Part shown: positions 1-11,519 of the stretch, piece by piece | Numbering within the stretch: position 1 is the stretch's first letter | Layout: each line of letters starts with the position of its first letter | DNA from: Amanita rubescens | Taxonomy: Eukaryota > Basidiomycota > Agaricomycetes > Agaricales > Amanitaceae | Assembly (NCBI GenBank): GCA_015039365.1 | Contig: WION01000062.1 | Coordinates: 148,711-212,710 of the forward strand | Direction of reading: 5' to 3' | Length of the DNA stretch: 64,000 bases | Made by a program: the position numbers and the translations under genes | Notes under the pieces: generated by a model | Seen by the model: only the letters and a program-made list of their open reading frames with translations | The model's database searches: none | Told to the model about the DNA's origin: nothing

Positions 1-1213
1 AATGGGGATGCTGTGGGAGATCTTTCGAATCGGGGGGCAAGTGAACACCAAAACAACCTAGGTGGGTCGTCGTCGTCCAAAAGTCGAGAGAGTTGCCAGT
101 GTGGGTTCTATATATAAAGAAATGTATAGACTAATAAGGTAATGAAAATGAGGCTATCCAAACCTTCTCCGACATGGTCTGCGGGTATTGAGTTCTTTCT
201 CGGTAGCGAGCCTTGCCGGAACGAGAGGTGTGCGTCGACGGCCGAATGCCCCGTTTGGTCGTCAACAGTTGTCGATGCATTCAGGTTGGGGGGAAGTGTC
301 CCGCAAAAAGTCAAGACGGTGGTGCACAACCATACGTGCAAAACCGCAAGGTTCTGGCCTTCGCGTTGTCTCTAGCACCATAATTCCTTTCCTGACAGGA
401 TGGTGACGGGTCTGGGTACGGGTTGACACCATGGAAGCGAGGCGGCAGAGAGAAGCCGTGAAAATAAGGTTAACTTGATAGTGAAATGACGATCAAGATG
501 GTGACGAACTAGTTGCAAAAATGACGGTGAGATGTAATTTGAGAGAACCGCAAAAGTGCAACGCCAGTTGCATTCCGCTGCAGAGCGATCCCCGTAGTAT
601 AGGCACCCTGATCTATTCTTATCCCCATGAATGCATGAACATGTAAAAGCTTCGATTTGAGGCGATAGGAAATACGCTCACTCGATACATTATCCACGTG
701 TCGAACCCGCGTCGTTCACCCCTCGTTCAAAATTGAAGGACGTCATATCATTGGTTGAACGCTGAAATGTCTTCTTTCGCTAGCATGTCATGCAATGATG
801 CCTAAAAGATTAAGCATTGTCAGGAGAAAGCAATTGGTCACAGCGTCGTCCGTTTGGATCAGCCGCGGTAGAACCGGATAGTTCCTAGAGCCGTTTGGGA
901 AGCGTGACAAGATAAAAATAGAGGAGCGTCAACTTTGCTTGAGCGCGAGGCTGTAGAATAAGCGGGGAGCTCGATACAGTGATACGATTAGACAGCTGGT
1001 TGTTGGCCACATTAAGGGCCTTAAGAAAGCGATTAATCAAAAACTAGAGGATGAAAGACGCGGAGGCTTGGGAACACACCGGGCGGGAGATGCCAAGCTA
1101 GGCCAAATAACTCGGCTCGACTTGATCAAAGTGAATTCATCGGGTATGCCACGCAAAGCGGTGGCCCACATCCAAGTGCCAATAATTTTGCAAACAGGCT
1201 AAACATTGTGAAT
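1..1213. other. Non-coding flank, no gene recognised
   Basis: Short open frames occur on both strands, but none has a recognisable motif, a plausible exon structure or similarity to another gene in the window. I see no RNA gene or clear repeat. The right end is the 3' flank of the minus-strand F-box gene that ends at 1252. Confidence 0.5.
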
Positions 1214-1233
1214 CTACAAACGACCAACATTCG
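1214..1233 (-). repeat. Shared F-box 3' flank element
   Basis: On the plus strand this reads ctacaaacgaccaacattcg. Near-identical versions occur at 2881-2900, 47422-47441, 49223-49242, 52549-52568 and 54564-54583. Where a complete F-box gene adjoins (four cases) the element lies 20-55 nt downstream of its stop codon. It is probably conserved 3' UTR inherited with each duplicate; a polyadenylation or mRNA-stability role is possible but not shown. Confidence 0.6.
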
Positions 1234-1251
1234 CAAATGACTCCAATTAGA

Positions 1252-2613
1252 CTATGCGTTCCCCTGTGCCAGCAAATTCCGAGTTTTGACCTCCGAATCG
1301 TCAACGCAAATGTCAGCATCAGATGGCCAACTCCGAATCTCTTCCAAGTCATTCCAGGAGATGTCGATACTTTCGCGATCGCAGGGGCACCACGAACACC
1401 ATTGCAGCTGAATAACTAATTTCTCGAGCGGGACACAGCTAGCAGGGGCCATTCTCGATCCATTGTCCCGCAGTTCCAAAAACTGAGACATTGTCGCAAC
1501 AAGCTCCTTGATATTATGTGCAGGACAATATTTCATCTTTAACACCCGCAACTTGGGAAGGTAGATGTCGCCATTGAACCATGCAACGTATCGTAAAAAG
1601 GTCGGGAAAATATTTGCTGGGTACTCGATGATGAGCTCCTCCACATCGGCTAACGCCTCCAACACGGGTGCCGTACGAGATGTACCTTGAAGAAGTGTCA
1701 ATCGGCGAACATGACATGACGACCGATTGATCAGAGAAAGTACCCCGTTCCAGTGCCGATGTGTTACGTATGCATTGTGACAGTTGTGGTGGTCGTCTAT
1801 CCGGAGGTGTTCCAGCGATGGCGCAATGAACTGTGAGAATACCTCGAAAAAGCCAAATCGGGTTTCAAGGAGTAAAAGACGCGGAAGGTGTGCTGAAACT
1901 TTGGGAAGAGTGACCCCCGAGGAAGGGAAGTTTGGCACTCCGAGGAGTTCCAGCGTCTCGACATTTTGTAACTGAAGTAGAACCTGCCACAATTCGTTGC
2001 CGTAGCGACAGTAATCCTCCCAACACACAGATATCCTGAACCTTGTCAATTGTGCCCAAGGGAACGCAATTTGTCCTATGCGCCCCGACACATCAAGATA
2101 GGTAAGGCGCGGCGTAACCTCAAATATTCTGGAGAGATTCGAGGCTACGTTACCTCTGATGATGAGAGTGGTGAGATTTGGCAGGTTTCCTTCGCATTCG
2201 AGGAGTTCCATCTGGGACCCGGCATCTATGCATATATCTAGCGATTTCCATCGTTTAGAGCACGACACCAGTGTTTTCATAGTTTGTGAAGGACGTGTGC
2301 CGGATAAAGAGATGGATATGGTAAGAGGCAGCTGTCCAGATCGCTCGACGTATATGGCCGTACGTCTGTTGGTTTCGGCCATATAGGCAGCCTCTCTGGA
2401 GCGCCCGAAATCATCCCAGTGCAGAGCAAGGGAGGTCCATAAAGGTGGGTGGGATATAAACACGTCTCTCCAGCGCCTGCAAACCTGTCCAACAGCCCAT
2501 GGAAAGTCCTGGGCGGTCCCGGAACTGTTGTCCAGCGCACCAAGATGGATAGGTGCGTGGAGGAGTTGAAATACTTCGCATAGGATCTCGGCGGGGACAA
2601 TTGCCTGGTTCAT
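1252..2613 (-). CDS. F-box protein with leucine-rich C-terminal region (copy 1)
   Basis: Intronless frame of 453 residues. Seen: an N-terminal F-box (VPAEILCEVFQLL), then the family signature FPWAVGQVCRRWRDVF and HPPLWTSL, then RRTAIYVERSG and a long run of irregular leucine-rich repeats (LPNLTTLIIRG, APSLEHLRIDD, SSCHVRRLTLLQ). I start at 2613, where MNQAIVPAEIL aligns with the N-termini of the other copies; an in-frame ATG at 2646 would add 11 residues. Known: F-box proteins bind Skp1 and recruit substrates to SCF ubiquitin ligases through their C-terminal repeats; such proteins form large, fast-changing families in mushrooms. The closest relative here is the copy at 50898-52313, nearly 50 kb away. 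The substrate cannot be inferred. A 3' element shared with other copies lies about 20-40 nt past the stop. Confidence 0.9.
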   Translation of the reverse strand: MNQAIVPAEILCEVFQLLHAPIHLGALDNSSGTAQDFPWAVGQVCRRWRDVFISHPPLWTSLALHWDDFGRSREAAYMAETNRRTAIYVERSGQLPLTISISLSGTRPSQTMKTLVSCSKRWKSLDICIDAGSQMELLECEGNLPNLTTLIIRGNVASNLSRIFEVTPRLTYLDVSGRIGQIAFPWAQLTRFRISVCWEDYCRYGNELWQVLLQLQNVETLELLGVPNFPSSGVTLPKVSAHLPRLLLLETRFGFFEVFSQFIAPSLEHLRIDDHHNCHNAYVTHRHWNGVLSLINRSSCHVRRLTLLQGTSRTAPVLEALADVEELIIEYPANIFPTFLRYVAWFNGDIYLPKLRVLKMKYCPAHNIKELVATMSQFLELRDNGSRMAPASCVPLEKLVIQLQWCSWCPCDRESIDISWNDLEEIRSWPSDADICVDDSEVKTRNLLAQGNA

Positions 2614-2880
2614 TTTTCTGCAAGACAGTGGTTTGACGCGTGCCAACCTGAGACTGTTTGGCCAAGTTCAGACATCGGCAATTGCTCGTAGCCGCAAGCA
2701 CAAACAAACAACTGTTGCCGCTGTTCCGAACTTCGGTTAGTAGCCTCGGATCTGCTGCTTGGCCAGCCACGTTTGCCACACCCGAGGATTTTGCTGCGAA
2801 GGCCGACGTGTTGGGTCAAGCGGGTAATGTTTACATAAACAAATTCGCCTGTAATATGATCGAGGACTCGTGTCGTAAAA

Positions 2881-3080
2881 CTACAAACAACCAACATTCT
2901 TCAAGCCCACGCAACCAGGGCACCATTCCAACCGGATTGATAACTTCTCCAGCGGCACAACATAAGACCTCGCGTGAACCGCACTTCCAATAGATGAATT
3001 ATTGCTGCGGCAAACACCCTGTTAATATGTGCAGGACAAGGCATTTTATAACACCCGTAGTCTAGGGAGATTTTGCGCGG
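2881..3080 (-). pseudogene. Relic of an F-box gene 3' end
   Basis: On the minus strand a short stretch reads KMPCPAHINRVFAAAII followed by HLLEVR. It matches the pattern MKYCPAHNIKELVATMSQFLE of intact family members, and is preceded by a broken LPKLRVL-like segment and followed by the shared 3' flank element at 2881-2900. No F-box domain remains and the frame is interrupted, so this is the tail of a deleted copy upstream of the gene at 1252-2613. Confidence 0.6.
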
Positions 3081-3209
3081 GCCGTGGTTCAAGTTCGAAT
3101 GACTGTTTTCGATAATACATATACATAATTGAAACAAGACTTGTATGCTTCGTCTTTGCCTCCAATGATATACCTACAATTAGGCCTTTTCCTTTCCTCT
3201 TCACCGCAT

Positions 3210-5204
3210 TCAGATCTCAAGTCCAAGGTTAACGTGGACGGCTTTGATGTTCGTGTAGCTGTACGTGTTTGTGTCAGTATTCAACATCATCAGCAAGAGA
3301 AAAAGAATGCCCACTTTTCAAGCGCATACTCGCCCAACTCACGTCCCATACCAGACTGCTTGTATCCACCAAATGGCACGCCGGCGTTGAAGGTGTTGAT
3401 GCAGTTCACCCACATAGTGCCAGCGTTAAGCCTGTGTGCCGTCTCAATGGCTCTGTTGATGTTCTGCGAGAACACGGCCGCAGCGAGACCGTATACTGTG
3501 TCGTTGGCTTGGCGGACAACGTCTGTGAACCATTGTCATATAAGAAAGCTGTTTTGTATCGCAATAAACTCGTCCCCACCGTCCACGTCCTCAAACTTGA
3601 TGACAACGCCGACAGGTCCGAAAATCTCCTCTCGGACAATCTTCATGTCGGGCTTGGTGTTGGTGAAAATCGTGGGCTTGACGAAGTAGCCCTCCGATCC
3701 TTCGCGCTCGCCTCCCAAGTGAACAGTTGCACCCTCGGCTTTACCAGAGCTTATGTAGCCCATGATACGCTATACGTCAAAAGTCAATCACAGTAAGTAT
3801 GAGATCGACTAGAAACTCGCGTCGAATTGGATTTGGGAAACTTGAGGACCCTGATCGACTCCCTGAGCGAACGGGCTGCCGAGCTTGATAGCCTTGGCTC
3901 TCTCCGTGAACTTGGCAAGGAATTCATCGTAAATGCCAGCCTGGACGAATATCCGTGATCCAGCACAGCACGTCTGACCATGGTTGAAGCTGCGAGAGTC
4001 GTCATTCAATTACAGTTTAGCTTCCCGAGCTAGTGAAGGCGTACAAAATACCATGTGCAGCCCATTTGATCGCCTTTTCAAGATCAGCATCGTTGAAGAT
4101 GATGTTGGGGCTCTTGCCGCCGAGCTCAAGGGTAATCTTCTTCAGGTTGCTCTTCGCGGCAGACTCCATGATCTTCCTGCCAACGAGGGTTGAACCGGTG
4201 AATGCAACTTTTTCGATGCGCATATGAGATGAAATAGCACTGCCGACAGTGTTGCCGTAGCCGGTGACGACATTGACGACACCAGGAGGGAAACCAGCTT
4301 GGTGGATGAGGTGACACATTCTGATGGCGGAGAGAGGGGTGAATTCGGATGGCTTCATAACGATGGTGTTTCCTGTGGCTAGTGCGGGTCCAATCTTCCA
4401 GGCGAACATGAGGACTGTGGAACATTCATCAATTCCATGAGCGAACTCGGAACAAGAGCGAGCAACATACGAGGGAAATTCCCTGTCATAGAATCGGTTA
4501 ATGCACCTCTCACAAGTAGATCGATTACATACAAGGAATGATCTGGCCAACGACGCCAATCGGTTCGTGCCTTGTATATGCTAGCTTGGCTTCCGAGGTC
4601 TATGCGCATACATCAGCCACGAATCGGAAAATAATGGAAGGAACACACCTCGATAACCTTTCCATGAATTTTATCCGCCCAGCCAGCATAGTACCTGATC
4701 GTATCAATGGAGCTGGGGACATCTGCCGTGCTGGCCCACTGATAGGTCTTTCCATTGTCCAAAGCCTCAAGTGCTGCCAACTCTTCCTTATGCTGCTCCA
4801 TCAGCTCCGCAAGCTTGTATAGAAGCCTGCCGCGCTGCGCTCCCGGAGCGTTGAGGCCCCATGTGGTCTTGTAAGGCCTTTTCGGCAGCCTCGACGGCGA
4901 GATCGACATCTTTGGGCGTACCTTCCGAGACTTTGGTGACGACCTGACCGTTGGCTTTAAAACGTAAGGGATGAGGTCCTGTATGCCCAAGGGTCAAAAC
5001 TGCTGACTTACTGGGATTGACGACACTGTATGGGTTTAGTGATTAGATATCGGATACCATTACATAATATCAAAGACTTGGACGCACTCGATATAGGTGT
5101 TGTCTGAGCCGTCGACAAACTGGCCGTTGATGAACAAGGCCAGTGCTGAAGTGCGACTTGCCCTTGTATTGGCCGTGGAAGTGGTGGGTGAATACTTGAG
5201 GCAT
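3210..5204 (-). pseudogene. Aldehyde dehydrogenase locus 1 (two 1-nt insertions)
   Basis: A multi-exon ALDH aligned throughout with the intact gene at 13660-15660. Seen: N-terminus MPQVFTHHF, NAD-binding and catalytic regions with [10 protein letters not shown] (general-base Glu), FNHGQTCCAGSR (catalytic Cys), [34 protein letters not shown] and C-terminus VHVNLGLEI. Two single-base insertions break the frame. One is in exon 1 near 5137, where the Phe codon of the GLFINGQ motif is shifted; the other is near 4875, in the AEKAYKTTWG segment. All other exons and splice sites are good. It could be a young pseudogene or a real gene with consensus errors. A TATA-like stretch lies at 5236-5243. Known role of the family: NAD(P)+-dependent oxidation of aldehydes to acids. 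Confidence 0.8.
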
Positions 5205-5765
5205 GATGTGAGAAGAGATGGATGAAGTGACGGAGCTTATATACGCCACCGCGGGTCTCCGCTGCTACGGATTTGGTAACACGTGAACGCGTGAACAGTT
5301 CGGCTCCGTGCTGACTGATTTTTTCCCAACCCTGGCCCATCCACCTGATCCCATGACAGCACATGAGTAAAGCCAATGGGCGGAAAAACCGAATAACTGC
5401 GGTAGAACAAGTAATTACCCATACTCCTATCATGTGTCACTAACGGCAGTTGCTTCGATTTGAACGGAGGCGAACATGGAAGCCGCCCTCACCCAGGTGA
5501 ACTCCACGAAATCACTTTTAAACTCGCGGTTCGCACGTAGTGACCTCACCAGCCGTCGTATCACCTTGTCTTAGGTCAGCGCATGCGCAATCGAGGGAAT
5601 TCTTCACTAACTTCCGCCATGAACGGTACCGAGTAGTTCAGATATGATTACTGTTTGCGCTAATTCTCCTGCATCGATCGGATCTTACAAACTCCAAAAT
5701 GATACTTTAATCGAGAAGGGTGTCTTTGGACCAACCAAGACCAACCAAGTTAACCTACCATAAAT
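5205..5765. other. Intergenic region between ALDH locus 1 and secreted copy A
   Basis: It carries the ALDH1 promoter and a short ACGCGT-containing stretch near 5285 (acacgtgaacgcgtgaac). No coding potential is recognised in the rest. Confidence 0.4.
5236..5243 (-). promoter_or_regulatory. TATA-like box of ALDH locus 1
   Basis: The minus strand reads tatataag about 32 nt upstream of the ATG at 5204. ALDH loci 2 and 4 have similar AT motifs at comparable distances. Confidence 0.4.
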
Positions 5766-7031
5766 CTAAATAATCGTTACAGTAAGCAACGCGGTGATCC
5801 CATCCTGAGCAATTCCTAATCACCATTAGATAAAATTCGATTGATACAGGTACGGCTCACCATGATTAATCCTTCATCATAAAGCAAGATCAGCAATCAG
5901 ACTGGTAAAGACTAAGATATACCCACCCTTCAGACCCAGGCGCAAGCAAGCCAGTTAAGTTCTGCGCGACCGTGTGATAAGTCACACCCTTATGCCGAGA
6001 CCTTCCAACCGCGTTGGCAACCAACAAATTACGCCCTAGATACCGTTCAGAATCTCGTCTAGCGCGCCAAGAATGCGGGCAAACCGATATTATAGCCGTC
6101 CGGGATGATATCGTGATGATGAGTTGCAGACTACAAAATTGGAAACTGCGGTCAGCCCACTGTCCAAGTATCACATCATCGATGAGAACTCGTACCTCTT
6201 CCTTGGAAACACTGTCCGATCAATGATCAGCACTTGCAACCATAGCATTAGGTCAGGACTCGTACGCGAGGAACAATGCACCGGTATTCGCATCAGGCCC
6301 GTTTTGGTGCCAAACCCTTTGATTTCATCAAACGTCTATGTCAGCCTCTTATGCCCAAGCCTTGCGCAACAGACACAAACCGGAAGTGGTTTCCGCCAAT
6401 CGCACTCTCTAGACAGGTTCCGCCGCCTGCGTTTCCGTAGTCTTGACGCAACTCGATCTAATGAGAAGTGATATGATACATCAATAAGTTGACCTGTGCG
6501 ACACATGGTAACCGAGAAACTAACAGATTGGTTAACCCATCCATTTCCATCGCCGAGGTTTGCAGTTTGCGGAGTTCCGAGATGAATATTGAAGCACTCC
6601 GTCGAGCTATACATAACAACACCATTCCACCATGCCGTCACAACTGAAATAAGTGGGTACGTACAATCCAATGGCCCTAGCATAGTTTAGGGCCCCGCTG
6701 TCCGTAAGGACTTTTGGCGAGCTCAGCCCGGATATGATCACCTTCAAGATTAACGCATGTCAAACTTCATCACTACAGGCACGAGGAGGCGATGCTCACG
6801 TTGAGCGGTTCCCCTCCATACACAGCTATACCACGATACGATAACTATCAACGAGGCGGGCGCAAAGAAGACGAAAAAATACCATTGTCAAGCATGGATC
6901 CGCCGCCATGTGTAGGATTATAGAAGGCTACTGCTTGTGGGATTGCTAGCAATGAAGGTGAGAACTGAATTAGGATTCCCAGTCACACGAGACGCAAGCA
7001 ATGCAAAAATGGGCAGCGAATAGTAGCGCAT
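5766..7031 (-). CDS. Secreted orphan protein, tandem copy A (about ten short exons)
   Basis: From high to low coordinates the spliced exons give a signal-peptide-like start (MRYYSLPIFALLAS), FYNPTHGGGSMLDN, GGEPLNVIISGLSSPKVL, TECFNIHLGTPQTANLG, GWVNQSIELRQDYG, TCLESAIGGNHFR, WHQNGPDANTGALFLA, VSKEE, DGYNIG, GVTYHTVAQNLTGLLAPG and a terminal AQDGITALLTVTII. All exons after the first are in frame with canonical GT-AG sites. The join between signal peptide and mature part is 1 nt out of frame unless a 43-nt intron (gtgtga to ttgctag, near 6945-6990) is removed. With that intron the gene is intact; without it, it is broken. Known: I recognise this as a small secreted family of basidiomycetes with no assigned function. 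TATA-like sequence at 7102-7109. Confidence 0.65.
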
Positions 7032-7530
7032 GGAAGGTCAACGATTCAAGTACGAGGGGAACTTTGAACGAAGGACCCTGATATTCAGGATTGTAGGCAC
7101 GTCTATATACCCCAAGGGCAACACTTCTGGTAAGGATCAAAATCGGTCAGGTCGCACAAACGACTTCACCTTTCCTCTTATCGGGTGATTGCCAGATGAG
7201 GGGAACGACGAATGGACAACATTGTTGTTCAGACTTCTTGACGGGCAGTTCAATCACCGATGTTCCAGGCCAATCTATCAATGCGCCCATGACTTGACCT
7301 GGGACGGGCAGGTCCTAAAGAGGGTGTTCTGGAAGACATGGCGAACCATAACGCCGTCGGCGAAGTCCGGTAAAACTTTGCTAGTATTTTGGCATGTCTG
7401 CTGCAGCTTTGGACACATTTTCCCAGAAAGTAGGCTGCGCGACGTAAGATACGCTTAGTCACTATATGTGCTATCTCAGGCTCGAAAAGACATAATTTAA
7501 TCAAGAAATCTACACAACCCGAGCGTAAAC

Positions 7531-8771
7531 TCAAGTAATCGTTACCGTAAGCAGCGCGACGATCCCGTCCTGAGCAATTCCTAATTATCATCAGACAAGC
7601 TGACCTGTTTACGTGATGAAGGCATCGCTTACCATGGTTAACCCTTGAGAACATTTCAGTAATTAGACCAGCGAAAAGAAGACTATAATATATACTCACC
7701 CTTGAGACCCAGGTGCGAGCAGACCCGTTATGCTTTCTGCGACTGTCGAATACGTCACACCCCCGTACGAAGTCATTCCAATTGCACTGGCAACCAACGA
7801 GTCACGCCCTGGTCAGCATTTAGCGTCTCGCCACCTAATGCGCAGAAAAGGTAGACGTACCGATATCATAGCCATCAGGAACAATGTTATGATGGTCCGT
7901 CGCGGACTACGAAAGTGGAAACTGCTGTCAAGCCGCCAAGTATCGTATCACCGATGAAAGCTGTACCTCTTCCTTGGAAACACTGTCCGAGCGACGATTA
8001 GCATTCTGTAACCGCCGCGTTAGGCCAAGAAGACACGTACGCAAGGAATAATGCACCGCTATCTGCAAGAGATCCATTCTGGTGCCAAGCTCTTTATTTC
8101 ATCATACATTTAGTTCGCCTATGCCACCAAGCCATACGCACCGGAAATGATTTCCACCTATCGCACTCTCCTAAACAGGTCCCAACGCTCGCGCTTCCGT
8201 AGTCCTTGACGCAGTTCAATCTCAAGACATGTTAGTAAGTGGATGGTTAAATGCTATGATGTCAAATAACCGAGAATACTAACAGATTGGTTAACCCATC
8301 TATTCCCATCACCGAGGTTTGCACTTTGGGGGTTTCCGATATGAATGCCGAAACATTCCGTCGAGCTATATATAGAACAATATAATTCCAGTGTTCGCTA
8401 TAATATGATGGGTACGTACAATCCAATGGCCCTAGCGTAATTTATGATTCCACTGGCTGTCAGGACGTCTGTTGAGCTCAATCCAGAGATTATCACCTTT
8501 AACGCATGTCAACCTTCATCGCAGTAGACGCGGGAGGCAATACTCACGTTCAAGCGGTTCTCCATAGCCATCTCCAGCTATACCAGTGATACAATCATTA
8601 TCAGTATCGTTAACGCCAACGAGGGTAAGAAGTACCGTTGTCAAGCATGGATCCACCGCCGTTCAAAGGATTATAGAATGCTGCTACTCCCCGCTTGATC
8701 AAGGAAGGAGCGGTAGGACGTCCCATTACACAAGACGCGAAGAGCACAAGGATAGCGAGTGAACCGCGCAT
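7531..8771 (-). pseudogene. Secreted orphan protein, tandem copy B (decayed)
   Basis: Same exon order as copy A: signal peptide MRGSLAILVLFASCVMG, a Lys-Arg site, FYNPLNGGGSMLDN, then VIISGLSSTDVL, TECFGIHIGNPQSANLG and a terminal AQDGIVALLTVTIT. Compared with copies A and C it has at least three single-base insertions: in the GEPLN exon end near 8553, in the ELRQDYG segment near 8213 and in the TCLES segment near 8180. The product would be truncated early, so this is probably a pseudogene. TATA-like box at 8838-8846. Confidence 0.7.
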
Positions 8772-9637
8772 AACAAATCGGGTAATGGGCGAAAGGATGT
8801 CCAGAAGGTCTAGGAACCATGAATCGCGTAGAGCGCGTTTATATACCCAGGCCTAGTATGCTTCGGGGAGAGAAGCGACTGGCGCCATATGGGATAGGTC
8901 AGGTTGGACAGGATCGGACGAGAGGCGGCCCGTACCTTCTTCGGGCATGTGATACGGGTTTCGTCCATCCGTAGCAGTCTCGCTGTCAGTTGAGGAACGA
9001 CGATGAGAAAGAACAGCTGCCACGTTGGTAGTCTTTAGGGGGTAGTCCCACACCAGTGTTCAGGTGACAATTGTTCCCGATGGCAGAAAATATAAACATT
9101 GTGCAAGCGATTACACGACGCCGACTTACAAATGAAAAATCGTCATGGATAGGCAAAGAAATGAGTTGTCTGCGATATCCGATTAAATAACGAAGACTAT
9201 CGTAATCTTGCGCGTGTTGTCAGTCTATCGACTTGCGCACATGCTTGCTGCAGCACAAGTCGTCAGCGTTATGTAATTCGGTAGTATTCGCAGTGTCGTA
9301 CGATCGTCGAATGTTCCTGAACCTGGGGAATGCTGCTTCCGATTCGGATCATCGGCCGCGTCCGGCGATGATTTGCCGGTCGGAGGCCACCGCGGGAAAC
9401 GCTGGGAAACGCTCTTCAAATGTCCGTGGCACCTTACTTGCACAGTGCTCAAGACGTTATCATTGTTGCTTCATTCATCGTGTACGACGTCAAATTGCCA
9501 AGGTGTTCTTTACAGCTGGGCTGTATGTGCCGTTTTCTCAAAGATTTGTCACGAAGAACCGAAGCACGATAACTTTAAGGATGGTTAACTTCACAAGGCT
9601 CCAAAAAGTTCGTCTCGACTCGATCGTAATTCATGTA
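8772..9637. other. Intergenic between secreted copies B and C
   Basis: The left part is the copy B promoter (TATA-like 8838-8846). The plus-strand frame at 9233-9643 (136 codons) shows no motif and is not supported. Nothing else is seen. Confidence 0.4.
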
Positions 9638-11015
9638 TTATAGCAAGGCAAATAGGATAGAGCAAGTACCCAAAAAAAGCATCAGCGTCAAACTATTTAC
9701 CGTTAATCTTGAACAATCGCTAGTAGTTATCGTAAGCAGTACCGTCATACCATCTTGAGGTATATCTAATCACTAATGAGAAAGAATGGCCCAGAAACTA
9801 TAGCAATGATCGCTCACTATGATTAATCCTAGATTGCACTGTCAATCATCGCAGAACAGCGGATAGAGTACGGTACTCACCCTGAATCACCAGGTGCAAG
9901 CAAACCCATCAAGTTCTTCGCAACCGTATTGTACGTTCACACCCCCGTACGACTTCACTCCGACCGCACCGGAAACGAGGAGGTCACGGCCTATCCAATT
10001 TCTGAGCATCTCGCGACATCCAATGTCTAAGAGCGTGGACATACCTATATTATAGCCGTTGAACACAATAGTGTGGTTTTGCCTTACATTCTACAAATTC
10101 AGAACATCATATCATCCCACCGACCTAACGTGCGCAGCATTTAAGAATCGTACCTCCTCCTGAGAAACTCTGCAGCGGACAAACGTTTAGCGAACTCCAA
10201 CCAGCAAGCAATAAGGATACCCACGCAAGGAACAAGGCACCACTGTTCGCTTCGGATCCATTTTGACGGAACACACTATAATTCATCGTTGGCGTACATC
10301 AGCCTCCGAGTCCAATATGAACGTGGAGTGGCTCATGCACGACGCCCACGCACCGAAAGTGGTTCCCACCAATTAAACTCTCCAAACACGTTCCAACCTC
10401 TGCATTTCCGTAGTCTTGTCGAATCTCGATCTGAAAAAGGGACGCAACGCGGTCCGACGCGTTAGTAGTTGGTTGCACTATTGTGACAGAAACTGAACAG
10501 ATTGGTTAACCCAGCCATTCCCATCCCCGAGGTTTGCAGTCTGTGGACTGCCAAGGTGAAAACCAAGACATTCTGTCGAGCTACGGAACGGAACGGAGTG
10601 CAGTTGAGTATTTCGTGAACTTTGGTTCGGGAAAATGGACGTGTACGTACAACCCAACGGCTATAGCATAATTTACGATCCCACTATCTGTAAGGACAAT
10701 TGGCGAGCTCTGTCCGGATATGATCACCTGGAAAAAAGAAGAAAACTCGTGTTATGCTTGTTAAAACAGGTAAGGAAATGATGCTCACGTTGAGCGGTTC
10801 TCCACCATAACCAGAGGCTATACAATGTTAGCGTTCTCAGTCAGTTTCGTGAACAGTTGAAATGAACGAGGGTAAGGAGCACCATTGTCGAGCATGGATC
10901 CGCCATTTAACGTAGGATTGTAGTAGGCGGCCGCACGCTTGGCCAAAGAAGGCGCAGAAGGGTGTCCCACGACACAAGACGCAAGCAGCGCAAGGACAGC
11001 GAGTACCACTTGCAT
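9638..11015 (-). pseudogene. Secreted orphan protein, tandem copy C (frameshift)
   Basis: Best N-terminus of the three: signal peptide MQVVLAVLALLASCVVG, then HPSAPSLAKR (a possible Lys-Arg processing site), YYNPTLNGGSMLDN, GGEPLNVIISGQSSPIVL, TECLGFHLGSPQTANLG, IEIRQDYGNAEVG, GGNHF and QNGSEANSGALFLA. One extra base at about 9936-9937 shifts the frame between SYGGV and TYNTVAKNLMGLL, and the usual stop after LLTIT is lost, so the frame runs on to 9638. It is a recent pseudogene or carries a sequencing error. TATA-like box at about 11070-11076. Confidence 0.7.
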
Positions 11016-11519
11016 AGATGACCGACGAACGTAGGGCGGGGAAAGAACAGACGGACCTTAGAGCTCGTCTATATAGTTAGCATCCCATCATGATGATTTT
11101 GTCAAGTTACGGCAGAAACAGCACAGGAGCGCGAATAGCTGATTTAGGACGGATCAGATTGAGATAACACGATACAATGTAATTGAATTGAGTGCGCCTA
11201 ATACGGCAACCGCAATGGATCAAAAGAAGTTTGTGATATGGTTCCTTCACAAACAATCCACCGGCGCCGTGGTGGGCGGCGCAATGAGCACAAACCAGTA
11301 ACAGTAGAGCGCCCGGGGTTTCTTGCGGCACACGGAATTGTAAACCTTCCGGAACTTTGAGTTGCACGCGATTATCTATGTTGCCGCAGGGTATCACGTT
11401 AGGTAATGTTTGATGTTCACTCGACCTAATACTTATATATCGCGGGTGCATGATGCGCGAGACATCGATTGGCCCTGACCGCATTGTCATTGGCACCACC
11501 GCTGATTCCTGATGTGCGG

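Noticed and set aside
3129..3796. Long plus-strand frames (186 and 175 codons) over the 3' part of ALDH locus 1
   Set aside because: They are antisense to ALDH exons whose protein is clearly recognisable on the minus strand. They have no motif of their own.
9233..9643. Plus-strand frame of 136 codons in the spacer between secreted copies B and C
   Set aside because: Cys/Arg-rich with no domain, splice logic or paralogue. Equivalent frames are absent from the other spacer of the triplicate.
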